Assembly (NCBI GenBank): GCA_911728435.2
Contig: OU452198.1
Location: forward strand, 6,978,001 to 7,042,000
DNA length: 64,000 bases
Reading direction: 5' to 3'
From: Apoderus coryli
Lineage: Eukaryota > Arthropoda > Insecta > Coleoptera > Attelabidae
The position numbers were made by a program, and so were the translations under genes. The notes under the pieces are model-generated. The model searched no databases and was not told the DNA's origin. It was given only the letters and a program-made list of their open reading frames with translations. Each line of letters opens with the position of its first letter. Within the stretch, counting starts at the first letter, position 1. Positions 12,001-24,000 of the stretch are shown here, one piece after another.

Positions 12001-13604
12001 GAGATTTTAGCACAAAACTGTATTGCAACTGGATGGGGTAAAAGAATATTACAACGTAAGTTCAGTTTTTACAAATATTTCTTAAAAGTTTGTTGTATTT
12101 TGATTCGATTTTATGATTTTAGTTCATGCTAAAAATGCATTGATGCATAGAATCGGTGTTAAAGTTATGGATTCGACACAGTGTGAGGAAGTTTTAAGCA
12201 AAAATTTCCCGGAATCAAGTGGAAATTACAGTCCTAACACCTTGTGTGGATTTTCGAATATTGACCAATGCAAAGTGAGTATCTGAGAAAAATATATAAA
12301 AAATGATAACTGAACATATATAATACCTAGTTATTATTATTGAAATCTACTACCTACTTCAGATAAAAATTTGTTTTTGAAAAGTTTAATAATTGTTTTA
12401 ACCAACCTCTTGTTGTTCTTTACTTTTATGACATTCGTATAACAATACAGTTCAGTGAATTCGTGGTCCCCTACTGTCAATTAATAATAAAACAAATTGA
12501 TATAGATCAAGATCAAAACCCAGGACCTTCCTCATGCAAAGCGCAGTCTCTACCAATGACACAGACACTTATACAAATTACTTTCACCAACATATAGAAA
12601 TGGTCTCAATCGTCTCAGGGGACTTCAACATGGGTATATCCGTCTTTATCTTATTTTTTTTTAGCGCGTTCACAAGACTTTCCCTATGGGTCGGAAAAGT
12701 AATATATAAGAAAAAACTATAATTCAGTCAGTTGAAAATGTCCAGTCGATTGAAAATTGCTCCCCGGAAACTGCAACTTCTTCCGTTGAAACTCGTATTG
12801 AGGCAACTGGTGAACTGATAGTGAAAAGCGTTGTAACTGTCCGTAAAATCATTATCTGCAATACAAAAAAAACCTTGGCGAAATCGGTTCCAAAATGATT
12901 TTCGGATATCTACAAAAAATGAGACGTCCAATCCGTCAAAAATTGAAAGCCTGATATTTAACTGAAAAATAAGTTTTTTTAACAAAATTATAATGTGCAA
13001 TTGTGTTCTATAGGAACGTTTTTAATACCCTCAATTCAGTTAAAAGAGAACTAAATTACCATTGAGGTAGATACCAAAAGAGATAGTTTTCAAATTTACC
13101 CTGTAACTTAGAAACCAACAAGACTGAAAATTTTGATAAAGGAATATTTAGTTTCACAAAAAAGTACTACACTGTAGCGAAAACCGCACTATATCTTTAA
13201 AAAGCGAAATACCCCTAAGTGTTAAAAATGACACCCGGTACTTCTATTATTTCGTACTTAATTCCCCATTCCTTGATATTACTAAATCATGATACTAAAA
13301 ATAAATCAAATAGGTAATACTTACAACAGTTACCAACTTTTTTTTTAATTGTAGAGAACAATATTTATTATAATTACTTTGTCAATTCCAGGTTGATTAT
13401 GGCAGTGCACTGGCATGCGCAGATGAAAACGGCCGGTACACTTTGAGCGGTATCTTCTCATGGGACACTGGATGTAAACAACAAGGTCAAATCGGTGGTT
13501 ATGTCGCCCCAGATGTTGATTGGATAGATCTGACGGTAGCCAAACCAATCAATGAATTAAAACGACTTGATAGAGAGTATACAAATTACTATAGTCAGTT
13601 ATAA
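1..13604 (+). CDS. scaf-like: Scarface-like clip-domain serine protease homologue with giant Cys/Thr/Pro repeat region (5' end outside window)
   Basis: Exons 1-6352 (already open at base 1), 8358-8629, 9310-9451, 10285-10427, 10494-10648, 11787-12055, 12123-12274 and 13392-13604; all junctions are GT-AG and phase-compatible, giving 2565 residues in the window. Residues 1 to about 2000 are two-Cys modules of the type CGFGTKLN-x-RTGECE joined by TTP/PRPT linkers; I do not recognise a named domain there. Exons 2-3 hold six Cys in clip-like spacing (GCAALKC, YC, TCKD, GKCC). Exons 4-8 are a trypsin-fold domain: PWQAMIL, TSAHC (His, residue 2351), LNDMAV (Asp, 2401), but CKVDYGSALAC puts Tyr 2498 where the catalytic Ser belongs, so it should be inactive. 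The C-terminal IGGYVAPDVDWI stretch resembles Drosophila Scarface, a secreted inactive protease homologue that modulates JNK signalling in dorsal closure. Role here is inferred. The real start and signal peptide are upstream of the window. Confidence 0.88.
1726..4000 (+). repeat. Tandem 384-bp coding repeat within the giant exon
   Basis: The same DNA word (tcttgtgctcctggt) recurs at 1726, 2095, 2479, 2863, 3247 and 3631, giving spacings of 369, 384, 384, 384 and 384. Each unit encodes 128 residues, i.e. four Cys-pair modules. The 369-bp unit lacks 15 bp (five residues around FETP). Units are nearly identical in DNA, while modules outside this block (before 1700 and after 4000) are clearly diverged, so the block looks like a recent unequal-crossover expansion. 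A more diverged copy of the same unit lies at about 1-400. Confidence 0.9.
6391..6752. mobile_element. Foldback/MITE element with imperfect terminal inverted repeats
   Basis: It starts cagggtgtcccaaagtcgat and ends in the near-exact inverse, atcgaatttgggacaccctg. A second inverted pair lies inside (cattttgggacccccc at about 6543 and gggggtcccaaaatg at about 6673). The element is 362 bp and has no coding capacity. It sits just after the donor of the giant exon, so intron 1 begins with about 40 bp before the insertion. No clear target-site duplication was seen. Confidence 0.7.
7081..7335 (-). mobile_element. LINE C-terminal fragment (degenerate)
   Basis: The minus frame encodes a stretch with STSIFERSFSYAVSKYYNALPENIK, typical of the extreme C-terminus of Jockey/CR1-like retrotransposon proteins and similar to the LINE tail at 48.2 kb (HSTALFQRSFSYNAVKIFNSLP). 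It is only about 80 residues, with no RT domain next to it. It lies in intron 1 of the Scarface-like gene. Confidence 0.6.
7740..7840 (-). pseudogene. Possible first exon of a THAP zinc-finger protein (fragment)
   Basis: The minus strand reads from ATG (7838-7840) through GGHVCSAKCCPN and CSKHFFRFPKDPV to a canonical AG|GTGAGT donor at 7740. The Cys pair and FPKDP follow the start of THAP C2CH domains (CxxC...FPKDP). The 5' side (about 7920-8100) is relatively CpG-rich and includes gccgccat on the minus strand. The following exon with the second Cys/His pair was not found at lower coordinates, so this may be an orphaned exon, a domesticated-transposon relic or a nested gene that I cannot complete. 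Confidence 0.35.
8713..9040 (+). mobile_element. One arm of the long-TIR foldback family (copy 1)
   Basis: It starts near ttctaaaataagtggtcaaa and runs through ttttcgaaaagtccttattt, ggtgttaaagatgactctga and aaaaaggatgaccataggcg to ttttattccatttg. The same order of words occurs at 43811-44100, at 45870-46232 (inverted) and at 54664-55010. Only the left arm is present here, between exons 2 and 3 of the Scarface-like gene. Confidence 0.75.
10797..10990 (-). mobile_element. LINE reverse-transcriptase fragment
   Basis: The minus strand encodes MGFIDLVTALDSVNRESLW followed by LRLNGCPQKFIRI and LLHDNLKAAV, the RT block 3 region. It is closely related to the plus-strand copy at about 28.85-29.0 kb (MGFIDLGKAFDSVN). 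It is truncated on both sides and lies in intron 5 of the Scarface-like gene. Confidence 0.75.
11093..11166 (+). ncRNA. Hammerhead ribozyme-like motif (type I)
   Basis: Core CUGACGA at 11114-11120 and GAAAC at 11136-11140. Stem III is a perfect 5-bp palindrome (ACGAA/UUCGU, 11138-11148), followed by cleavage triplet GUC (11147-11149). Stem I has six inner pairs (GGUACU 11108-11113 with AGUAUC 11150-11155, one G-U), then an internal loop, then five outer pairs (AUGGG 11093-11097 with CCCAU 11162-11166). Stem II (11121-11135) is the weak point: GC/GC plus one C-G pair around a U-C mismatch, or GCU/AGC with two extra bases. Such ribozymes are known in Penelope-like elements and retrozymes; here it sits in intron 5 of the Scarface-like gene, beside LINE debris. 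Confidence 0.65.
12595..12720 (+). repeat. Dispersed repeat shared with 42375-42500
   Basis: Words gaaatggtct, ggacttcaa, ccgtctttatct, ttttttttagcgcgttc and actttcc occur in the same order here and at about 42.37-42.49 kb, in direct orientation. It is non-coding; probably two copies of an unidentified transposon end. It lies in the last intron of the Scarface-like gene. Confidence 0.6.
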
Positions 13605-14539
13605 TGAATTAGATAAACCAATGTAGGTTTGGTAGAAACATCTAACACACATCAAATTTATAGTGGTTTAAGTAAATATAGATGCATTTTTGGTTTACAT
13701 AAGGTTGGATGACAATAATAATAATTGTATAGAAAAGAACAAATCAATTGAAGAAAGAAGTATATATATTTGTATGTTAATATAACTAATATAGGTACTA
13801 CTGCCTTATCCCCTTGTTATTCCATATTATATTTGTAAATGTTTGTAATATACTATAATTTTAAGTCTTGGAATATTCTTAGTTAGGTACTTGTAAATAG
13901 AAATTATTTTCTCATTACTTACTGTTGGGGTAGTTGTTAATTCTTAATTCCATGTACTACTTTTAAATAATAGTCACCAATTCCTATAATTAATAGAATA
14001 CCTACTTTTGTGAATTAATTAATTAAAATAGCTTAGGTTAATATTATGCACTGAAGCAAAAAAAAATGTTCTTTAGAAATAACCACTTTTTTATTTATTT
14101 AAATAGATTGTTAAATATCATAATATGTAATATAGAATTATAGTTTATTTTAATACCTTTCATGGAGATTAACTACCTACAGCAATGAGAGAAACAGTAA
14201 TATTAATACTTCGTTATACTTTGATTTTTGGGACAGTGTTATGTGACGTTTCACTGGAGTATCATATTGTTGCCTTCTATTTACATTCATAAACTTTTTG
14301 TTACCACCTATATTCAACTTTGAACATTTGCCCAGTATTTTGAAGGGGTATTTGTAACATCCCGCGAAGACAATTCTGACATCAGGTAGTGATGTCTGCT
14401 TTGATAACATTACTGATACAGAGAAAATAAAAGCCTCGCTAATAACATTCCTTCGTTTCTGGTGAAAGACACAATTGGAGTCCTTTGTCTATAATTTTTA
14501 ATTTAATAACTAAAACGGCTAAGGCTTGTCCGGTGTTCA

Positions 14540-14760
14540 AGTGTGGCAATAGATCACAGATGAGAACTACAGGCCGATCTCTATTATCTCCACTTTGCTA
14601 GAGGTGGTTTTGTATAATCAAATTTATACAGGTGTTGGAGCAGCACGGATTTGTGACAGGAAGATCGACTGTTACAAATCTAGCCGTTTTCACGCAGTAT
14701 GTATCCGAAGCGTTGGATTCTCGAAGTCAGGTTGGAGTCATATACACTGTGTCCAAGTAA
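14540..14760 (+). mobile_element. LINE RT N-terminal fragment
   Basis: The plus strand reads ENYRPISIISTLLE, then VLEQHGFVTGRSTVTNLAVF and DSRSQVGVIYT, i.e. RT blocks 1-2 of a non-LTR retrotransposon with small disruptions. It ends near 14757, where a sequence of about 35 bp (aagaatgggatagcattgga) begins that is found inverted at about 26.56 kb. Confidence 0.65.
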
Positions 14761-14839
14761 GAATGGGATAGCATTGGAATCTTGGAAACGGTAGGAGTTT
14801 CAACTTCGGATAAATTACGAGACAGATGAATGTTCAAAT

Positions 14840-16004
14840 CAAATATTTATTTCGCCATCAATGAGTACAAGAAAGTACATAGGCAAGTCAGTATTACATA
14901 ATCACAGTCAAATTAACAAATCCACAATATGCTTCTAAAATACATCAGATGTTTTAACAGGCAAGTTTAACATAATTAAATTTAGATATAAAAAATATGT
15001 ACATATAAAATAGTCCAAATTTAAAAGAAAATAAAAGTACATTAAAATACAAATATGTCAAACAAAAAAAATATAGAACAAAGTCAAACAAACAAAATAA
15101 CTGCGAACAAAACAAACACATAAGCCGTCATTGCAGTGACTCACGGAACTCTGATAAGGTGTAGAAAGCGTTTTCCATTAAAAATGTCTTTAACAATCTT
15201 CTAAATTGCTTCTCAGAAGCAAATTATAATAACATAAACCGGCGTTGCGTATAATGGCGACTTTTTGTATGACTCATGTTTAGGGCGAGGCAAGTAGAGA
15301 AGGCTTCTCCCCCTAGTGCTATATCCATAATTGTCCCCGTTAGTTCTCACAACATCTTTATTTTTAAACGTGTGGATGAGAAGTTTATACAGGTAGGCAG
15401 GTTACTGTAAGCAATTTGTTTTGCCTAAATGCACCCCTGCAGGTACCCCCAAATGGTATATTAAATATACCCCTAATAGCACGTTTTTGTAAAATAAACA
15501 CACGCTCAATTTCAACGCCTCGGTCCCATACCATAATGTTATAGTTAATGGTGGAGTACACCGGCGCATAGTAGACCGAGAGCAGCGATTTTCTATCCAT
15601 GTAATTGCGCAGTGAATTTAAAACATGTTTTTCCTCAGTTTGCCACAAACGCAATCAATATGGGTCGTCCAACTTAGCTTCGCGTCAATGTAAACCCCTA
15701 ACAATTTTGCGGAGTCTGACCAAGGCAATACTGCGTTATTAAAGTCTATATTAAAATTTAAGTTAAAATTTGATGCCCCTCCATACCAATGTTGTAATTG
15801 GTCTGTAAATGGAAATTTTCTGTTGAGCAATAAAGCATTTATTATTTGAATTAAGAAAAAGTAGCTTGTTTTTGACGTTTTGTAAAAGTGGAACTGTGGT
15901 TCCATTGATCTAAAAAGTTGCGACAACATGGATAAGAGATATGCGACAGCAGCTGCTTCATTATTATCTTCATGCAAAAACTGCAAAAGGGGTGAAAACA
16001 TCAA
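14840..16004 (-). mobile_element. LINE (Jockey/CR1-like) 3' half, frameshifted
   Basis: The minus frame at 15618-16004 contains SDSAKLLGVYIDAKLSW, and a shifted frame at 15385-15654 continues with LRNYMDRKSLLSVYYAPVYS, NIMVWDRG and LQKRAIRGIF. These are the thumb and C-terminal parts of non-LTR RT proteins. The 3' part of the element runs to about 14840 with stops. The upstream catalytic YADD block is degraded. Confidence 0.8.
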
Positions 16005-16475
16005 TTCTGGGTGAAGAGAATATAAGAAAGATAAGGCCTATTATTTTTTATTTTATTACATTTATTGGCACAAATTCTTTAAATAATTTTCATTCTGCCA
16101 TTGAAGATTTACAACCGAACGCTTGGAGACCACCGTCCGAATTGTTGCTGCTTTAATATTATGTGGGTGATGCTGGCAGAAGGATGAAATGGTCTCTCTG
16201 TGGCGTTTTCTTTAATTATTTTTGCATTTTATATTTATATCTTTACTCTGCTGGCGTTAACAATACTATTGTCTTTAAAAGGAGTTTAATGACTATACAT
16301 TGGATTTGTCGGCCGGCCTGTGAGCGGGGGATGGGTTGGGATTTAAAGGGTTATCCACCTATAAATGGTACTTCTTAGACAATCAAATGAGTAACACTAA
16401 AATAAATTTTATAATATATTACAATCTATACAACCAACTATGACAGCTTATTTCCTATTTAAAATATAACCGAAT

Positions 16476-17314
16476 TTAACGATACAAGTGATCAGCATGT
16501 ATATTGCTAGCAATCTCACTTTCCCACTTATCACCATTATTCAGCAATTTCTCTTTATTATATAATAACTCTTCATGAGTTTCGGTAGAAAACTCAAAAT
16601 TCGGACCCTCAACTATTGCATCCACTGGACATGCCTCTTGACAAAATCCACAGTAAATGCATTTGGTCATATCAATATCGTAACGGGTCGTTCTTCTTGA
16701 GCCGTCAGCTCGTTCTTCAGCTTCAATTGTAATTGCCTGTAGCACGAATGAATAATTAATTTTAAGAGTATAATTTAACCAAATTAACTTAAAATAATAG
16801 CTTACCTGTGCTGGGCAAATGGCCTCGCACAATTTGCATGCAATGCATCGCTCCTCACCGGATGGGTAGCGTCTCAAAGCATGCTCCCCTCTAAATCTGG
16901 GGCTAAGAGGGCCCTTTTCAAACGGATAATTTATTGTAGCAGGTTCTTTGAATACATGCGCTAATGTAACACCAAATCCACGGATAAGTTCCGTCATAAA
17001 TATGGTTTGTGCTGCGCGATCTAAAACAGATTTGATGGTATTTTAGAGAATTTTCGGTATCATGTCTATATATCGTACCAGTTAGAGCATCCATATCCAT
17101 TGCTGGTTCTACATCATTTACATATATGTACCCATCTCTGGCGCCGCTGCTGGCGTTCCGCAGCAGGTTAATACTTGGACGTATGTATCTCGAGCCTCAA
17201 AATTTAACCCAAGCATAATATTAGGTTAGGTAAATTTTCTTCAAAATACTTTGAACAGAAAATTAACTTACCAGCTTTCGTAATTGAGAATATTTTGGTA
17301 AATGTGGAATTCAT
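16476..17314 (-). CDS. NDUFS8: NADH dehydrogenase [ubiquinone] iron-sulfur protein 8, mitochondrial (complex I TYKY / ND-23)
   Basis: Exons on the minus strand: 17272-17314, 17079-17195, 16806-17020, 16476-16736; 636 nt, 211 residues, usual for the family. The start ([14 protein letters not shown]) gives a basic, serine-rich mitochondrial presequence. The mature part carries two ferredoxin-type motifs, [12 protein letters not shown] (Cys 112, 115, 118, 122) and [12 protein letters not shown] (Cys 151, 154, 157, 161), which bind the two [4Fe-4S] clusters N6a and N6b that pass electrons toward ubiquinone in the complex I peripheral arm. [20 protein letters not shown] and the C-terminal ADHLYR are almost identical to animal orthologues. 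No disruption. The gene is head-to-head with NAA25. Confidence 0.98.
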
Positions 17315-18044
17315 AATTAAATATTTGTTTCACTTTTAAAAACTACGATTTAAAAATATAATAATTTCTAATATCCAATGTTATGTCATTCTAATACTGT
17401 CAAATAAAAATAGTGCACCAGTACTAGTGGATTCAAATTCCTTTTATGTCAAATCTCAGATGTTTTCACTGAGCCTAACTTTATCATCAAGTTTTTTAAA
17501 AAATAGAATTCATTGTTCAATTCATAAGCTAATACAAATACAAGCGAATATTGTATGGCGATATATCATGCAAATTGAATGTTCGAATTTCACGTTCTTA
17601 GTGCATTTGAAATAAATTAAATTTAAAAATTAATCTTTTTAAAACTCAAATGACTCAAATCAGCTGGGCTTATGTGAATTGAAGATATCCTCACATCACT
17701 TGAATTGATGTAAATGGTAAATCGAAATTATCTATTGTTGCTTACTATTTGTGACGTAACCGAATGTTGTTAAAAGACTGGTGGTGTCTTACTTTAGCTC
17801 TTTAATCTCGGTCTCTTTCTTTTTCCTTTTATGCCATATTTAAAAATGGCGTGTAATTTATAGTTTTAAGTGTAAACAGTAGTCAAAATTGTAAAAATAA
17901 CTATTTGTAGTTATTTGGACACAAAAATACTGTAATTTATATAGATTAAATATCTGACAAATCTTTATATCAGATATTTTTCAACTTTTCCAATATATTT
18001 TAAAATTAATTCTGTATTTTAACCCTATTATCTTGAAGTAAAAA
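17315..18044. promoter_or_regulatory. Divergent promoter region of NDUFS8 and NAA25
   Basis: About 730 bp separate the two start codons on opposite strands, so both promoters and both 5' UTRs must lie here unless distal exons exist. The centre has a CRE-like gtgacgtaac at about 17751 and an aaaatggcg word at about 17845; no TATA box stands out on either side. Control by shared elements is inference from arrangement only. No coding feature was recognised in the interval. Confidence 0.55.
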
Positions 18045-21000
18045 ATGTCTCGGCACGTGCAAAATACCGACTCTTCTGTGCTAGAAAGAAGATTGCGTCC
18101 AATTTATGGTAATTCAACAGAAAACTTTTCGTATGCCTAAACCTATTAAGTTTTATTTCAGACTGGTTGGATAGTGGCAACAATAAAAAAGCACTTCAAG
18201 AGTGCGATAAAGTTTTAAAGAAAACACCATCACTTCAATGTGGGAAAGCTCTTAAAGCTTTAACATTATATAGGATGGGAAAAGAACAAGAATCAAAACA
18301 AATTCTAAACATTTTAATTCAAGAACAAACAACCGATGAGGCTACTTTGCAGGCAATGACTCTATGTTATAGGGAAATGCAAGAACGTAATTAACATTAT
18401 CAATAGTATCCGATTAAGTTTACTTATTAAAAATATTAAAAATTTCAGTGGATAAAATTTGTGAATTATACGAAGTAGCTGTGAAGCTCGAGCCAACTAA
18501 TGAGGAGCTGCATACACATTTATTTATGAGTTATGTAAGAATTAGCGATTTCAAGATGCAACAAAAAAGTGCATTAGCACTTTACAAGCAAAAGCCGAAA
18601 AACCCGTATTATTGTTGGGTTATTATGAGCATTGTGTTGCAGGCAACTCGAGGAGAAGGTCAGTCGCGATGTATTTCAATTAATTAACTAACTAGAACAT
18701 ACAGTACTACTGTTATCTCAATTATTGAAATTTTAAAACGGAATTAAAGTACAGAATAACAGGTTCATATATATAGGCGTTATTCTGTGACAGCGATTCA
18801 ATTTTATTTGATATTTAGCGTTTGTTTTAGGACTGACAGATCCTACCAAAAGAACAGTACTTCTTAATCTTGCTGAGAGAATGATGAAGAAAATGATGGA
18901 AGATAATAAAATTGATGCAGAACAAGAAGTAAATTTGCATAAAAGTGTTTATATATAATAAGTGTAATAATAAATAATATATTCTAGGTGCAGCTCCTTA
19001 TTATGATATTGGATTTGTTGGGAAAATATCAGGAAATATTAGATTTGTTTGAAACACCTGTAGGGGAAAAATTACAGTGTACATCTATTCCACAAATGAA
19101 AGTAGATTATTTCAAGAAATTGGGAAAATGGTCCGAATTGAATGTTTTATGTAAAACAATACTAAACGACAAGTAAGGTTTGCTATATTTAAATTTTAAC
19201 TATAAAAACGGTTGTATTTTTGTGTCGTGCAAGAAATACTTCGCTGGGTAGTGAATTTATAGTTTTTACAATTGTAAAACCCGAGAGAGAAATCCAATAA
19301 ACGTTTAACAGCGGGAGTTATCATCTATTTTTGTTCCTAACAAATCATAGTCGTGAAATTTACAAGAAATTTGCTCTTCCTTAAATGTTTTGTAAAATAG
19401 AAAAGTATGAGTTGTGTGTGAAACTCCCCTGACCTCTAGCGATTAAAAATCTGAATTCTCTATTCGCTTTTCTGTTTCTTGTATATTCCCGAGAAATTGG
19501 CAGTTTCTGTCGCGAGGTCCTGGCTTCGAGAAGAAATTCTACAAGCTACAACCCAAAACCTACATTTACTCATTCCTGTCTAATGTAATTTATTATCTTT
19601 AATACCTAAATATATTTTTTTCTGTAGTATTGATAATTGGAGTATGTGGAAATGCTACATTAGTTCTGTCTTTGAATTGTACGCAACTAGCGTAAACGGT
19701 GACAATCAGAAACATAGTAATAATATTGACTTAGACAGTATTGACAATACACCGGAAAAATGCCATGAATTTATTTGTAGCATAATTGAGAGTATAAGCT
19801 CACAAAATAGTAAGTAGCTAACCCATTTTTAATATAGTTTTAGTCCAATTATGTGTCTCCATTACCTAAAGCAAAAGGGTTATTAAAAAATGTAGGCGGG
19901 ATTAATTTTGACAGTAGAGGACCACGAATGACAAGTCCGTTCCAACCAATGAATAAAAAAGATGAAGGAAGTAGTATATCTAACGCATTTTTATAGTTGT
20001 CCGGGATGGTTTTTTTCATAGGGCGGCTCAGAATCCAGGAGCGTATCATAAAACGATTGCTCATTAAATTTTTTTGAACTATTTACACATTACAAATACA
20101 GTGATCTCAAAAAAAGTTTTAAAAACAGGCAAAGAAATGTATAGTAAAATCTAGTAATTTATATCTAGTAATTTAGATGTCCAGTGACTTTCTAAAAATG
20201 TGTGCATATTATAAAAATTTAAAAATAGTTTTTAAATGCGATGTCATTTATACCAACTTTTTGTTGATAATTCTTGCGATTAATAAACTTTTCTATTAGT
20301 TAAACAAAGAAATGATTAAATAAAAAGATATACAATTGACTAAAATTATTTTATGTAAGGAATCTCACAGTTATATTGCCTTAAGGATTTAAAAAAGGCA
20401 ATTTAATCTTAGTACCTATACATATGAACAATTTATGTTTAGTCATCTGACTTCTATTTTTTCTACATTCGATTGAACAAAAAGCTGAAAATTGTTCTTA
20501 TTAAAACATACAGAATAAACAGTGATTTCAATATAATAATAATAATAATATTATATTTGCATGTTTACAAAAAATAAAAGATAAACAAAAAACAATTTAG
20601 TTTTGTTGGTGGTGATCTTTGTTCTTTTCAATTAAATCCTTTTTCTACTTAATACATATTTGATGATACTTTTATACAAATAAATAGTTACATTTTTAAC
20701 CTATCCACTTGAATAGTTGGCACAGCTGAAGAGTGCAATCTAACTCTCAACTTTGAGGTTCTGTCGAAAGGGAAAAATGTTCAGAGCAGAGGAAACTATT
20801 ATTAATTGTACATTTCCAATTGGGTCGATTTACTATCACCATCCACGCTCTGAGCTTTTCAGCATCTTCTGGAAATATATAAATATAACAATTAAAAAAT
20901 TAAAGGCGCTTATTCGTATTCTCTTCTGAACAGGAATTTTTTTAATAAGAAACAGACTTTAAAACAAAGCCACCACCCCTAACTAAGTAACCACGTTTTA

Positions 21001-24000
21001 ATTTTTGCAATTCAAATTCACAAATATTTAATAAAAAAAAAATAACTATCTTGCACTTTGCGTTTTTAGTCCAAAATACATACTTTTACCACTAATTAAA
21101 CACTGAAATAATACAACATATATAATAATATGTCCACACAAATAGAAATTGTTCCAAATTAAACTAAACCGCAGATAAAGACCTTTAAACAAAAAAAAAA
21201 TACCATGAAAATACACAAAACTATGCCATCCACAGAATCAGTTACATGGTTACTCAATATGGCCGACTTCCGTTGCACGTATTAACTGTCAAACGGCGCA
21301 TATGCTCCTTCCTGTCTCTTATTGATTCATTGGTTCCAACGTTTTACGAATTGGGATAGTTACAACTACTGAATCCAAAAATTTTTCTTACCATTTTAAC
21401 TATAGAAAACCTGTAAAAAGTTAGCTAAATTCGTGGTCCCCGAACGTCATTATCGAACAAGAAATTGATGCAAATGGCTTGTCTATGGTGAACATTTTTT
21501 AGGTTTTAGTTTACGTGGACCGTATTTAGCACGTTTCGAATTGTGTTCGCAATTACAAACACACGGATATTCCAATCACAAAGAACTTCTAGGTGATTCT
21601 ACAGAATTGTTTATAGAGTATTTCCGAAAATTCGGACATAAACCGTGTTGTGTGTCGGATTTGAAACTGTATTTAACACTATTGGATGAGGAGCAGCGTA
21701 TCGATTTGTCAACGAAGTTAGTTAAAGACGTTGGAATAAATGCGACTAGTGTACCGCAATCGGTAAGAAATGTAATTTCTTTCTTAATGAAATATTTAGG
21801 TTTATGTTTGCATAAGATGGTCTTGACTATGACTTAAATTTGGATTCCGTTCCTTAACTTCATTTTATTATTGCTTATACTGTTGCAAACTTTAATATTG
21901 TTATATTTTTCAGGCGGAGCAAATGCAAAAACACATAGGAGCCTTACAATTGTCCAGATTATGCGGCAGTCACAGAAATCTATCGTCAGACCATTTAAAG
22001 GCCTTAGTAACAGCACTAACTCTTCATTATCAACATGGCTCACAATCCTATGAGAAAAATCTATTACCTACCGATTTAGGACCATCGGATCATTATGCAA
22101 TATTAGCCGCACATGTTTTGTATGATTTGGCGCAACAGGAGAAAAATTGTGATTCGTTGCTTGTAGCTTTAATAGGACTGGAAAGTTTGTTGAAGAATTC
22201 GCCGAGTAATTTTCATGCGAAATTGATAGCATTAAAATTATATCATACTGTGGGTAAGTATTGGACATTTTCCTAATTGCTTTTCCAGGGTACTGAATGT
22301 TTCCATGACAAACAAACACTAGACATACTCTATAGAATTGTCAAGGTACTTTGCATTTGGTCATGCAGACTTTGTGATACCACACCTTAATGGAGGATCT
22401 TTTCCTAGAAAATTTTCGTCGAGCTCCATTCAGGCAGCTGGATTCTTCTTCCAGTATTGCCACCACATATAATGCGCCTTATTATCCTCCAGGCACAATC
22501 AGCACTGGGAATTTTCCCAGCCTCGTCAGATGATGATTCAAACAACAATAACCAGTGTATAGTCCAACCCTGGCCCTTGATTTCGATGAGTCAATGCCTG
22601 GATAATTTACCAAAAGTTCTGAACTTTTGTCATCATCCAGGTATTAAGTATGTATTTAGCAGAGCACACAGATCAATGGAAATTTTTGTCTTGGGTCTTC
22701 CTCCATAAACTCCGGCACCTACCTGTACGTGACTTTGTCTTTGAGCTATCAGTAAACCAGAAATAGTCCACGCTTTGCAACTCCCTCCAATGTAGGATTC
22801 ATTAGACATGGTAGGTAGGTTCAGACCCTCCACTACAAACAGGCGAGGGTCTATTGTAGTTCACACCTTCGTATTTCACCCAGTAGCTCAATCTTCGTAA
22901 TGATCGTCAATAAACGCACTTCATGCTCAATCGTTAGACAAAAAAGTTGACAGAATTCGATAAATCAAACGCAATGTATCAAACTATGCCTACTTTTCGT
23001 CGATGTATTCCGACTTAATCGGAACTAGTTCCTTAATGAAGTCGACTTTTTTACTGGCTGCGCTTTTTATTAAACTCGATGCAAGGGTCACTAGTTGCAA
23101 ATATAATTGTAGTTATGGCTGAGCAGGAACACAATGCATGTTCCGCCGTCTTATTATCCTCTAGGCACAAGCGGTATTCGGAATTTGGCGGATAGGACAA
23201 ACCTCGAGAGATAATGATTCAAATGTCAGTCGCGAGTGCCCCACAGCAGCCCAGCGTTTTCTTTCGATTGATTAACAAACTCTTTCGAATGTATCAAACC
23301 TGGATGAAAAGTTCTGGATTAATAAACTCGTTCAGATGTACCTTCTTAATCCTTACCAAAATAGTGGAGACAAGCGATATAGTTATCTCTAGTTAAAAAG
23401 GGGTAATAAGCAATAGGCAGATAATTATAGATGGTCTCACTTCAAACTTGTTCACGAATTGAGTTCTCTCTGAGGAGAACATTATCATTCCCGCTACCCA
23501 GCATGGTTTTCTCCCAAAGAGATAAGCTGAAGCCAATTTCCTAACTTGTGTCAACGATTGGACGGTACTGAATGACAACAACGAACCGGTTAATGTAATA
23601 TACCTGGCCTTTTAAAGAGCTCGGACTGGGTGCCATTCTGAAGAATGCTGCCATCATGAATTCTAAGAGTATGTTATATGCAGATTATACCAAGATTTAC
23701 TACATTCCCTTTACGAAAGTTGAACAAATTAAGAGTGATCTGTGTGCTCTAGATGCATGAGGCAGTGATTGATTAATACCTGAATGTACGATAAGTGTAC
23801 GGTCTGACATCTTGGTGAGAAAAATCTTCCTGTGCGCAGGCCCCTAACGATTGTTGGGGACCAGAGTTTCTAACACATCAAGTAGAAGAAGCAATTAAAA
23901 AAAACTGAATGGTTTATCTAATACAAAATGTTTAAAGTGACCATTCCATACAAATTATTTAACAATTTAATTGTGTTCACACTGCTAAAGCCTGCCGAGC

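Larger units (their letters stand above)
13605..16475. other. Intergenic region between Scarface-like gene and NDUFS8 (convergent)
   Basis: The two genes converge here. From 13605 to 14500 I see only AT-rich sequence, presumably including the 3' UTR of the Scarface-like gene. From about 14540 to 16004 it is LINE debris (listed separately). 16005-16475 holds nothing recognisable apart from the NDUFS8 3' flank. Confidence 0.6.
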
